Below are positions 8,243-15,422 of a DNA stretch of 35,243 nucleotides, in pieces. This DNA is from Pseudomonas sp. WS 5079 (GTDB lineage: Bacteria; Pseudomonadota; Gammaproteobacteria; Pseudomonadales; Pseudomonadaceae). The notes under the pieces are model-generated. The model saw only the letters and a program-made list of their open reading frames with translations, ran no database searches and had not been told where the DNA came from. A program made the translations under genes and the position numbers. How positions within the stretch are numbered: the stretch's first letter is position 1; each line of letters begins with the position of its first letter. The stretch is from positions 1-35,243 of the forward strand of contig NZ_JAAQWN010000020.1 in NCBI RefSeq assembly GCF_012985465.1, given 5' to 3'.

Positions 8243-9028
8243 TCAGAACGCCAGCTTGAAACCAATCAACCCCAGCATCACCGCCAGGCACGGGCGCAGC
8301 AGTTCGTCCGGCACCCGGCCTGACATGTGGCTGCCAACGTAGATCCCCGGCAGCGACCCCATCAGCAAGAACCCCAACAAATGCCAGTCCATGTTGCCCA
8401 TGCTCGCGTGCCCTAGGCCGGCGACCAGGGTCAGCGGGACTGCGTGGGCGATTTCGGTGCCCACCAGGCGTTTGGTGGCCAGGAACGGGTACAGGATAAA
8501 CAGCGCCACGGTGCCCAGGGCGCCGGCACCGATGGACGTCAGGGCGACCATGGTGCCGAGGATCGCACCGGTGAATACCGTCAGCCCGTTGAGATTGCGC
8601 GGGCTCATATGGTAGTGGTCGCCTGCATGGTGCTGGGCAAAGGCCAAGAGTTTTTTCTTGAACAGAATCGCCAGGGCCGTCAGCAACAGCACCACACCCA
8701 GGGCTTGCTTGATCACCTCGTTCATCGCGCTCGGATCGGTGTGCAGGCTCTTGAGGAACCACAACGTCAGCAACACCGCCGGCACGCTGCCCAGGGTCAG
8801 CCAGCCGGTGATGGTCCAGTCGATATTCCTGTTCTTGCCATGCACCAGCACCCCGCCGGACTTGGTGATGGCTGCATACAGCAGGTCGGTGCCCACGGCC
8901 GTGGCCGGGTTGATGCCAAACCACAACAGGATCGGAGTCATCAGCGACCCACCCCCGACGCCGGTCATACCGACGATAAAACCAACGATCAGGCCTGCAA
9001 CTACAAAACCAAAATTACCCACATCCAT
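8243..9028 (-). CDS. TauE/SafE family sulfite/organosulfonate exporter-like permease
   Basis: A 261-residue inner-membrane protein with about eight hydrophobic helices arranged as two related halves. The family hallmark in the first half is VGMTGVGGGSLMTPILL with GINPATAVGTDLL soon after, and the second half has ALTSIGAGALGTVALFILYP. TauE/SafE proteins move small sulfur-containing or carboxylate anions such as sulfite, sulfoacetate or taurine breakdown products, but substrates are rarely predictable. A polar loop with several histidines (FAQHHAGDHYHM, about 130-141) separates the halves. The ATG at 9028 has AGG a short distance upstream. It is divergent from the DUF3455 gene across a roughly 200-bp AT-rich region with no clear operator. 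Confidence 0.9.
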   Translation of the reverse strand: MDVGNFGFVVAGLIVGFIVGMTGVGGGSLMTPILLWFGINPATAVGTDLLYAAITKSGGVLVHGKNRNIDWTITGWLTLGSVPAVLLTLWFLKSLHTDPSAMNEVIKQALGVVLLLTALAILFKKKLLAFAQHHAGDHYHMSPRNLNGLTVFTGAILGTMVALTSIGAGALGTVALFILYPFLATKRLVGTEIAHAVPLTLVAGLGHASMGNMDWHLLGFLLMGSLPGIYVGSHMSGRVPDELLRPCLAVMLGLIGFKLAF

Positions 9029-9231
9029 TACAACTACCTGCGGCCTTATAAAATTCTGGCGGCAGCATAGCGATTTTTCTTATAACGACTTATATCAATA
9101 CGATCTGACTTTATTCCTTTTTCAGCTCACAGATTTATTTGTCGCGCCGTGCATCCAGTCAGCCGCGCCATGAGTAGTACAGGAAGTAGCCCTTGCGCTG
9201 CTTTGCTGTTCACCCTTATGGAGAGACACCA

Positions 9232-9753
9232 ATGAACTCTAAACCGCTGCTCTGCCTGACCTGCCTGCTTATCGCCGCCCCAACAGCCTTTGCCCAGGCC
9301 ACCCTGCCCGACAGCATCAAAGTGCCGGATGGCCACAAGGTGACCATGCAAACCACGGGTGTCGGCGAAATCACCTACGAATGCCGCGACAAGGCCAACG
9401 CTGCCGGCCAGACCGAATGGGTGTTCGTCGGCCCCAAGGCAGTACTCAATGATCGTAGCGGCAAGCAGGTGGGTACCTACTTCGGCCCGCCCGCCACCTG
9501 GCAGGCCCAGGACGGTTCGAAAGTCACCGGCACGCAACTGGCCGTAGCGCCGTCCAGCGCGGGCAACCTGCCCTATCAACTGGTCAAGGCCAACCCCGCC
9601 GAAGGCAAGGGTGCAATGAGCGGTGTCAGCTATATCCAGCGCGTGGCACTCAAAGGTGGCGTGGCGCCGAGCGCCGAATGCAGCACCGCCAACAAGGGCA
9701 AGCAGGAAGTGGTGAAGTACCAGGCGGACTACATCTTCTGGGCGGCCAAATAA
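9232..9753 (+). CDS. DUF3455 domain-containing secreted protein
   Basis: The product has 173 residues, with a Sec signal peptide at 1-21 (hydrophobic LLCLTCLLIAAPTAFA, cleavage expected after AFA), so the mature protein is periplasmic or extracellular. The rest matches the DUF3455 family: the opening LPDSIKVPDGHKV, then the GVGEITYECR segment, GPKAVLNDRSGKQVGTYFGPPATW, and a C-terminal pair of cysteines. GGAGAG at 9220-9225 supports the start; an in-frame ATG at 9193 would bury the signal peptide. The function is unknown. The gene stands 64 bases before an ECF sigma/anti-sigma pair and is probably a member or target of that system, which is inference from position. Confidence 0.87.
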   Translation: MNSKPLLCLTCLLIAAPTAFAQATLPDSIKVPDGHKVTMQTTGVGEITYECRDKANAAGQTEWVFVGPKAVLNDRSGKQVGTYFGPPATWQAQDGSKVTGTQLAVAPSSAGNLPYQLVKANPAEGKGAMSGVSYIQRVALKGGVAPSAECSTANKGKQEVVKYQADYIFWAAK

Positions 9754-9794
9754 TGCGCCTGGCAAAAAAACTCGTCTAAGCTGCTGCGCTAGCA

Positions 9795-9816
9795 CCCCGG
9801 CCATTCGCGGCCGGGG
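9795..9816 (+). terminator. Perfect hairpin directly before the ECF sigma reading frame
   Basis: CCCCGGCC (9795-9802) and GGCCGGGG (9809-9816) form a perfect 8-bp stem with loop ATTCGC, ending one base before the first usable TTG codon of the sigma gene. No T-run follows. It could attenuate read-through from the DUF3455 gene or mask translation initiation of the sigma factor. Confidence 0.55.
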
Positions 9817-9817
9817 A

Positions 9818-10384
9818 TTGACCCTGAAAAGGCGGCCCCAGTCCTTGCCCGAACCTCTCTTTGACTATGAAGCCTGCCTGTTGGCCTGCGCCCGCGGCGA
9901 ACAGCACGCCTTGCGTCAGTTGTACGAACAGGATTGCGCCCGGCTGCTCGGCGTGGCCAAGCGCATTGCGCGGGATACGGCGCTGGCGGAGGACATCGTG
10001 CATGAGGCGTTTATCAACATCTGGAACGGCGCCGGCGGCTTCGACCCGCGCCGGGGTTCGGCCCGTGGCTGGGTGTATAGCGTGACCCGGCATATGGCGC
10101 TCAACGTCATGCGTAAAACGGGCCGTGAAGTCGCGCTCAGCGACGAGCATGAACACACACTGGTGGCTGAATCCAGCGCCGCGCATTTCGAATACCGCGC
10201 CCGTAGCGCCAAGGTTTACCAGTGCCTGGAACACCTGGAGCCGTCGCGCCGCAGTTGTATCTTGCATGCGTATGTCGACGGCCTGTCCCACAGTGAAATC
10301 GCACAGAAACTGGGCACCCCGCTGGGGACTGTCAAAGCCTGGATCAAACGCAGCCTCGCGGCCTTGCGTGAGTGCATGGCATGA
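9818..10384 (+). CDS. ECF-type RNA polymerase sigma factor
   Basis: An alternative sigma factor of up to 188 residues with sigma region 2 (LAEDIVHEAFINIWNGAGGF, then ARGWVYSVTRHMALN) and region 4 helix-turn-helix (LSHSEIAQKLGTPLGTVKAW, then IKRSLAALREC), and no regions 1 or 3, as in the extracytoplasmic function class. The start is uncertain: TTG at 9818 is the longest, but a hairpin occupies its ribosome binding site; TTG at 9845 with AAGG 12 or more bases upstream is an alternative and loses only nine residues. The stop overlaps the start of the anti-sigma gene (ATGA at 10381-10384), showing translational coupling. Target promoters were not identified. Confidence 0.92.
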   Translation: MTLKRRPQSLPEPLFDYEACLLACARGEQHALRQLYEQDCARLLGVAKRIARDTALAEDIVHEAFINIWNGAGGFDPRRGSARGWVYSVTRHMALNVMRKTGREVALSDEHEHTLVAESSAAHFEYRARSAKVYQCLEHLEPSRRSCILHAYVDGLSHSEIAQKLGTPLGTVKAWIKRSLAALRECMA

Positions 10385-11073
10385 CTCCCGACGAATTGGA
10401 CGAACTGGCCAGCGAATACGTGCTGGGCACCCTGGCAGCCGAGCAACGCCTGCACGTGCAGCAACGGCTGGAGCACGATGGGCCCTTGCGGGCGGCGGTG
10501 GATGCCTGGGAACAGCGCCTGTTGCCGCTGACCGAACTGGCCGCGCCGGTGGCGCCGTCGCCCTACCTGTGGCGGCGCATTGAGCGCAGCCTGGGCCATC
10601 GCGCGGTGGGCGATACGCCGTCGGTGCCGTGGTGGAACCTGCTGGCGCTGTGGCGTGGCCTGGCCGGTGCTGGCTTGTTGGCCAGCCTGGTCCTGGCCGC
10701 GCTGCTGCTGGCCCGCCCCGCTGCCGTCAACCCTACCGCCTACGTGGTGGTGCTGATGGCCCCGCAAAGCCAGGCGCCCGGCTGGGTGGTCCAGGCCAGC
10801 GACAGTCAGCAAATCCAACTGATCCCCCTGGGCGTGATGGAAATACCGGCAGACAAGGCACTGGAATTCTGGACCAAGGGTGAGGACTGGCAAGCCCCGG
10901 TTTCCCTGGGGCTGGTCAAGCCGGGGCAGAGCCTGTCGATCCCATTGGACAAACTGCCACCGCTGGCGCCGAACCAGTTGTTCGAGATGACCCTGGAAGG
11001 CCCCAATGGCTCGCCGACCGGTAAGCCGACCGGGCCGATCCAGGCGATTGGCCGCGCGGTGAAGGTGATCTAG
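10381..11073 (+). CDS. Anti-sigma factor, RskA-like, single membrane span
   Basis: This 230-residue protein has a cytoplasmic N-terminal anti-sigma region (ELDELASEYVLGTLAAEQR and ERSLGHR), one transmembrane helix at about 96-115 (GLAGAGLLASLVLAALLLA), and a periplasmic C-terminal domain of the RskA type with LEFWTKGEDWQAPVSLGLV and FEMTLEGPNGSPTGKPTGP. There is no HxxxCxxC zinc motif, so it is a non-zinc anti-sigma factor. It should hold the coupled ECF sigma at the membrane and release it on an envelope signal, perhaps by proteolysis. An in-frame ATG at 10372 is possible, but 10381 gives the ATGA overlap with the sigma stop. Confidence 0.9.
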   Translation: MTPDELDELASEYVLGTLAAEQRLHVQQRLEHDGPLRAAVDAWEQRLLPLTELAAPVAPSPYLWRRIERSLGHRAVGDTPSVPWWNLLALWRGLAGAGLLASLVLAALLLARPAAVNPTAYVVVLMAPQSQAPGWVVQASDSQQIQLIPLGVMEIPADKALEFWTKGEDWQAPVSLGLVKPGQSLSIPLDKLPPLAPNQLFEMTLEGPNGSPTGKPTGPIQAIGRAVKVI

Positions 11074-11081
11074 CACTGGAT

Positions 11082-11134
11082 TAAAACGCCGACTCGCGCC
11101 ATCCTCCGCGTTTTACGCCGCCTTAACTGCGGCG
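11082..11134 (+). terminator. Two consecutive dyads after the sigma/anti-sigma operon
   Basis: TAAAACGC (11082-11089) pairs with GCGTTTTA (11108-11115) across 18 bases, placing a TTTT run at the end of the structure as in an intrinsic terminator. It is followed directly by CGCCGC (11116-11121)/GCGGCG (11129-11134), a second compact hairpin. Together they probably end the sigma/anti-sigma transcript before the UPF0149 gene. Confidence 0.5.
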
Positions 11135-11157
11135 CTTGACGCTCAAAGGATATGTTC

Positions 11158-11715
11158 ATGCACGACCAAGCCCTCGCCCCTGCCGATTTCGAGTTCATCG
11201 AAGACATTCTGCTCAAGTACGGCGACGACAACTCGGTGTTGAACCTGGCCGAGCTCGATGGTTACTTCACCGCCCTGGTGTCCGGCCCGGCACCGGTGGA
11301 CGTTGCCATCTGGTTCCCGGCCATCTGGGGTGGGCAGATCCCAGCCTGGGAAAGCAAGGATGAGCTGGGGCAGTTCATCGACCTGTGCACCCGCCATCTC
11401 AATAGCATTGCCCTGCAGTTGGCCAGCGATGCCGAGGGTTTCCAGGCGCGTTTTGAACAAACCGAACACCAGGACCAGCCGCTGACCCTCGCCGAGGAAT
11501 GGTGCTTTGGCTATATCCGTGGCGCCGCGATCAGCGAATGGCCGCCCCTGCCGAGCGAACAGGCGGCACAGTTGGAAGCCATCTCCTGGTGCGCCGAGCA
11601 GGACAACTTCGAATTGCCGGCCGACCTGGATGTCCCGGCCCACCAACAACACGTCGCGCGCATCGAACCGGCCGCCAGGGCCTTGCATGCCTATTGGTTG
11701 AGCCAGCGCGGTTAA
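11158..11715 (+). CDS. UPF0149 / YecA-YgfB family protein
   Basis: The 185-residue acidic, helical protein matches the UPF0149 family: LAELDGYFTALVSGPAPVDVAIWFPAI near the N-terminus, then AEEWCFGYIRGAAI in the middle and an Ala-rich C-terminal helix. It lacks the C-terminal SEC-C zinc motif seen in some YecA proteins. ATG at 11158 is chosen over ATG at 11152 because AAAGGA (11145-11150) is 7 bases before the former but only one base before the latter. The function of the family is unknown. It is followed after 102 bp by aroA. Confidence 0.85.
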   Translation: MHDQALAPADFEFIEDILLKYGDDNSVLNLAELDGYFTALVSGPAPVDVAIWFPAIWGGQIPAWESKDELGQFIDLCTRHLNSIALQLASDAEGFQARFEQTEHQDQPLTLAEEWCFGYIRGAAISEWPPLPSEQAAQLEAISWCAEQDNFELPADLDVPAHQQHVARIEPAARALHAYWLSQRG

Positions 11716-11817
11716 ACCTGCGCCACGATTTGACCCTGCCGTGCCGGATGGTCGATTATTCGTCTCCGCCAGCCGGCCACTCCCAGCCACCGCGCCTTGA
11801 ATCAGGAGCCTTGTACC

Positions 11818-13074
11818 TTGAGTTCGCAGAAAACCGTGACCGTGACACCGCCCAACTTTCCATTGCACGGCAAGGTAGCGCCTCCCGGCTCCAAATCCAT
11901 CACCAACCGCGCCCTGCTGCTGGCGGCCCTGGCCAAGGGCACCAGCCGCCTGAGCGGCGCGCTGAAAAGCGACGATACCCGGCATATGTCCGTGGCCTTG
12001 CGGCAGATGGGCGTGACCATTGATGAGCCGGATGACGTGACCTTTGTCGTCACCGGCCACGGCAAGCTACAACTGCCGGCGCAACCGTTGTTCCTGGGCA
12101 ACGCCGGCACCGCGATGCGCTTTCTCACAGCCGCCGTGGCGACCGTGGACGGCAGCGTGGTACTGGATGGCGACGCGTACATGCAAAAGCGTCCTATCGG
12201 CCCGCTGCTGGCGACCCTGAACCAGAACGGCATCCAGGTACAAAGCCCCACCGGCTGCCCGCCCGTGACCGTGCATGGTCGCGGCAAGGTGCAGGCCAAG
12301 CGCTTCGAGATCGACGGCGGCCTGTCCAGCCAGTACGTGTCGGCGTTGTTGATGCTCGCGGCCTGCGGCGAGGCCCCGATCGAGGTGGCCCTGACCGGCA
12401 AGGACATCGGCGCCCGTGGTTATGTCGACCTGACCCTCGATTGCATGCGCGCGTTTGGCGCCCAGGTGGAAGTGGTCAACGACAGCACCTGGCGCGTGGC
12501 CCCGACCGGCTACACCGCCAATGATTACCTGATCGAACCCGACGCTTCTGCCGCCACCTATCTGTGGGCCGCCGAAGTGCTGACCGGCGGCAGCATCGAC
12601 CTGGGCGTCGCCGCACAGGATTTCACCCAGCCCGACGCCAAGGCCCAGGCCGTGATCGCCCAGTTCCCGCAGATGCCGGCCACGGTGGTCGGCTCGCAGA
12701 TGCAGGACGCCATCCCGACCCTGGCGGTGCTGGCGGCGTTCAACAATACGCCGGTGCGCTTCACCGAACTGGCCAACCTGCGGGTCAAGGAGTGCGACCG
12801 CGTCCAGGCGCTGCATGACGGCCTCAACGAAATTCGCCCGGGCCTGGCGACCATCATCGGTGACGACTTGCTGGTCGCCAGCGATCCGGCGTTGGCCGGC
12901 ACTGCGTGCACCGCGCTGATCGACACCCACGCCGACCACCGCATCGCCATGTGCTTTGCGCTGGCGGGGCTGAAAGTCTCGGGCATCAAGATTCAGGACC
13001 CGGACTGCGTGGGCAAGACCTATCCTGAGTACTGGAACGCCCTGGGCAGCCTGGGCGTGCAACTGACCTACTGA
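11818..13074 (+). CDS. aroA: 3-phosphoshikimate 1-carboxyvinyltransferase (EPSP synthase), monofunctional
   Basis: The enzyme transfers the enolpyruvyl group of phosphoenolpyruvate to shikimate-3-phosphate, the sixth step of the shikimate pathway. It has 418 residues. Substrate-binding features include PPGSKSITNRALL (K26, S27, R31), LFLGNAGTAMR at 91-101, the KRPIGPLL segment, the SSQY motif, NLRVKECDR and HADHRIAMCF, with GKTYPEYW at the C-terminus. TTG at 11818 is taken as the start because AGGAG (11804-11808) lies 9 bases upstream; the longest frame would begin at a TTG at 11797. In most pseudomonads the housekeeping EPSP synthase is fused to prephenate dehydrogenase, so this is likely an extra stand-alone enzyme. 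Residue 102, at the position of the usual Pro101, is Phe. Confidence 0.95.
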   Translation: MSSQKTVTVTPPNFPLHGKVAPPGSKSITNRALLLAALAKGTSRLSGALKSDDTRHMSVALRQMGVTIDEPDDVTFVVTGHGKLQLPAQPLFLGNAGTAMRFLTAAVATVDGSVVLDGDAYMQKRPIGPLLATLNQNGIQVQSPTGCPPVTVHGRGKVQAKRFEIDGGLSSQYVSALLMLAACGEAPIEVALTGKDIGARGYVDLTLDCMRAFGAQVEVVNDSTWRVAPTGYTANDYLIEPDASAATYLWAAEVLTGGSIDLGVAAQDFTQPDAKAQAVIAQFPQMPATVVGSQMQDAIPTLAVLAAFNNTPVRFTELANLRVKECDRVQALHDGLNEIRPGLATIIGDDLLVASDPALAGTACTALIDTHADHRIAMCFALAGLKVSGIKIQDPDCVGKTYPEYWNALGSLGVQLTY

Positions 13075-13106
13075 GCCGTCAGCACCAGCGTGGGGAGGGA
13101 GTGATC

Positions 13107-13505
13107 ATGACAATTCGCCAGCCCTGCCCACCTGCTGTATGTGACTGCGAGCGCGAGCAACTGCTCGAGGCGCCCGGCACCGACCAGCGCATCCTGCAAC
13201 TGACCCGCCAGGAAGAAAAAAAGCTGCTCGAACGCCTGGAAAACCTGCAAAGCCTGGCCGACCTGGAACGCATGCAACAGCTGATGCACCAGCAACTGGG
13301 CATCCGCGTGCACATCGCCCCGGGGCATACCGAAGTCAAAAGCATGCGCGGGATCCAGATCGTCATCGACGAACTGCCGGGCCTGTGTCGCAAGACCCGG
13401 CAGTCGATTCCGGCAGCAATCCGCAAAGGGATGGAGAAGCGGCCGGAGATTGCCTATCGGCTGCTGGATGCCCACGACCTTTTCCGCGACAGCCCAACCC
13501 TGTAA
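13107..13505 (+). CDS. Conserved-looking hypothetical protein downstream of aroA
   Basis: I do not recognise this 132-residue protein. It has an N-terminal Cys-rich patch (PCPPAVCDCERE), then a charged helical segment rich in Glu, Leu and Gln (about 25-65, LTRQEEKKLLERLENLQSL, likely coiled coil), then a mixed segment with GIRVHIAPGH and IVIDELPGLCR. There is no signal peptide or membrane helix. ATG at 13107 is preferred to GTG at 13101 since GGGGAGGG lies at 13092-13099. It begins 32 bases after aroA and is probably co-transcribed. Codon use fits the neighbourhood, so it is likely a genuine gene. Confidence 0.75.
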   Translation: MTIRQPCPPAVCDCEREQLLEAPGTDQRILQLTRQEEKKLLERLENLQSLADLERMQQLMHQQLGIRVHIAPGHTEVKSMRGIQIVIDELPGLCRKTRQSIPAAIRKGMEKRPEIAYRLLDAHDLFRDSPTL

Positions 13506-13510
13506 TGCCA

Positions 13511-13663
13511 TTCAGTTAAGCGAACGCAATGCTCAAAGCAGCGCAGATCAAATGTGGGAGCGGGCTTGCCCGCGATAGCGGAGTGTCAGTCAACAGATAT
13601 ACCGACTGACATGACGCCATCGCGGGCAAGCCCGCTCCCACAGGGGATCTGCGCTTAACTGAA
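13511..13663. repeat. REPIN inside a larger nested inverted repeat (153 bp)
   Basis: Four nested pairs of arms share one centre. From outside in they are TTCAGTTAAGCG (13511-13522)/CGCTTAACTGAA (13652-13663), GCGCAGATC (13541-13549)/GATCTGCGC (13646-13654), a perfect 24-base REP pair (13553-13576/13619-13642; TGTGGGAGCGGGCTTGCCCG then CGAT), and TGTCAGTC (13584-13591)/GACTGACA (13604-13611). Ordinary REPINs contain only the REP pair. It separates the convergent small gene and the GNAT gene, and nothing else is coded here. Confidence 0.9.
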
Positions 13664-13685
13664 CGACATTACGGCTTGCCGTCTC

Positions 13686-14369
13686 CTACAGGGCGCAGCG
13701 GGTTTGCACGAACAGTTGGGCCTTGCGGGTCATTTGGTCGAAATGCCGGTCACGCTGTTTCTCGGCATCGATCATCGCGCGCTTGCCGTGTTTGTGTAGC
13801 AGGTAGGTGTGGATTTGCCGCACCTCCAGCGAACTGTAGATCGACGCCACATCCAACACGCCCATCAGGCCATCGGTGCTGTAGTCGCGGGTGTTCATCA
13901 ACACCTGGGTGCCACGCACGCCGCGCACCTGGAAACCCATGGCTTCGAACGCCGGGACTTTTTCCACCGCGCAGGTCAATTCACCATGGGGGTAGCGGCC
14001 GAGCATCTCGTCCATCATCGCCCGCGCCACGCCCTGGCGGCGGTGGCTAGCATGCACGGCCATATAGGCCACACCGCAGGCCTCGGGATCGTCCTTGACC
14101 GGCAGGTACAGCAAGAAGCCGATGACCTTGGCCGGGTCCTGCTCATCCATCGCGACGATCAGCTCGACCGCAATGCCCTTGGCCCCGCCCACCGCTTCCA
14201 GGTACAGGTGCACTTCGTAGCCGATTGCATACTGGTAGACGTTGTACAGCAGGTTGCTCGGCGGGATGGCGACCATGCTGATATCAGTCAGGTAGTCGAC
14301 CACCATCTGCAGGATCTGGCTGTTGACGGGCTCGGGGCATGGGCTGGCGTAGTGGGTAAGGGTGAACAT
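13686..14369 (-). CDS. GNAT family N-acetyltransferase
   Basis: A 227-residue protein with a GCN5-related acetyltransferase core at about 55-150. The beta-4 segment is CGVAYMAVHASHR, followed by the acetyl-CoA pyrophosphate-binding loop RRQGVARAMMDEML, and FEAMGFQVRG matches the beta-6 region. The N-terminal ~50 residues and the C-terminal helical tail (KRAMIDAEKQRDRHFDQMTR) are extensions beyond the minimal fold. The ATG at 14369 has AGGA 7 bases upstream; a longer open frame extends to 14555 but lacks domain similarity. The substrate is unknown. The next gene upstream on the same strand is a LysR regulator ending 28 bases away, so the two may share a transcript. Confidence 0.88.
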   Translation of the reverse strand: MFTLTHYASPCPEPVNSQILQMVVDYLTDISMVAIPPSNLLYNVYQYAIGYEVHLYLEAVGGAKGIAVELIVAMDEQDPAKVIGFLLYLPVKDDPEACGVAYMAVHASHRRQGVARAMMDEMLGRYPHGELTCAVEKVPAFEAMGFQVRGVRGTQVLMNTRDYSTDGLMGVLDVASIYSSLEVRQIHTYLLHKHGKRAMIDAEKQRDRHFDQMTRKAQLFVQTRCAL

Positions 14370-14397
14370 CGAATTCCTGTTTCCTGGTCTTTCGCAA

Positions 14398-15318
14398 TCA
14401 AGGCAGCGGGGATTGTACCTGTTCTGCGCCACACACCTCGCGCAAACAGCCGCGCAACCAACGATGCGCGAGGTCGGCATCCAGGCGTGGGTGCCAGAGC
14501 ATCGCCACGCTGAACTCAGGGGCTTGCACCGGCAGGGCAAAACTGCACAGGCCATCGCGCAGGCCGCGGGTATAGCGCTCGGGAACGCTGGCGATCAGGT
14601 CGGTCCTTTGCGCCAGGGCCACGGCCGTGGAGAACCCGGTGACGATGGTCGCCACGTCCCGCGTGAGGTGCAAGGCCTCAAGGGCATCGTCAATCTGCCC
14701 ACGCTCGCGCCCGCGCCGCGACACATAGATATGCCGGCCGGCGGCGTAGCGCGCGGTGGTGATGGGGCCCTGGCTCAGTGGGTGGCCGGCACGCACCACG
14801 CCGATAAAACGGTCGCGAAACAGCAACTGGGTCAGCACTTCCGGGTTGGCCGTGCTATCGACCACGCCGGTTTCCAGGTCCACCCCACTGTCGCGCAGCG
14901 CTGCACCGGGCTTGTGCACAAAGTGCAGGCGCACCCCGGGTGCCTGTTCGGCGACACGGGCGATCAGCGCCGGGCCGAAACTTTCGACAAAACCTTCGCT
15001 GGTGCGCAGCACAAAGGTGCGCACCAGGCCCTTGAGGTCCAGGACCTGCAGCGGCCGCAACAGCGCTTGGGCATCCTGCACCAGTTGGCTGACCTGCTCA
15101 CGCAGTTGCAGGGCGCGTGGCGTCGGCACCAGGCCACGGCCGGCGCGCACCAGCAAGGGGTCGCCGGTGGTTTGGCGCAGCCGCGCCAACGCGCGGCTCA
15201 TGGCCGAGGGGCTCAGGCCCAGGCGCTGGGCGGCACGGGCGACGCTGCCTTCGGTGAGCAGTACGTCCAGGGTAATCAGCAGGTTGAAGTCAGGCAGCGA
15301 CACGGTGGCAATCCTCAT
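14398..15318 (-). CDS. LysR family transcriptional regulator
   Basis: The 306-residue product has a LysR helix-turn-helix at about 5-65 (LPDFNLLITLDVLLTEGSVA, then QRLGLSPSAMSRALARLRQT) and an effector-binding domain to about 295. ATG at 15318 gives the expected N-terminus; the open frame continues to 15429 but the added residues overlap the divergent promoter region. It is divergent from an MFS drug-transporter-like gene 104 bp away and probably controls it. Confidence 0.9.
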   Translation of the reverse strand: MRIATVSLPDFNLLITLDVLLTEGSVARAAQRLGLSPSAMSRALARLRQTTGDPLLVRAGRGLVPTPRALQLREQVSQLVQDAQALLRPLQVLDLKGLVRTFVLRTSEGFVESFGPALIARVAEQAPGVRLHFVHKPGAALRDSGVDLETGVVDSTANPEVLTQLLFRDRFIGVVRAGHPLSQGPITTARYAAGRHIYVSRRGRERGQIDDALEALHLTRDVATIVTGFSTAVALAQRTDLIASVPERYTRGLRDGLCSFALPVQAPEFSVAMLWHPRLDADLAHRWLRGCLREVCGAEQVQSPLP

Positions 15319-15327
15319 CAGGCGTTT

Positions 15328-15357
15328 GACGCATGTATAGAGTGCAACCGATGCGTC
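15328..15357. promoter_or_regulatory. Candidate LysR operator between divergent LysR and MFS genes
   Basis: GACGCAT (15328-15334) and ATGCGTC (15351-15357) form a perfect 7-bp dyad with a 16-base spacer, just upstream of the LysR start. Position and symmetry fit a LysR tetramer site controlling both divergent genes; binding is inferred only. Confidence 0.45.
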
Positions 15358-15422
15358 TTCCGCCATGTTAGGCGACGCCGTAGATTGCGGGCAACGGCCA
15401 CGGTGCAGCACGAGGACATCCC

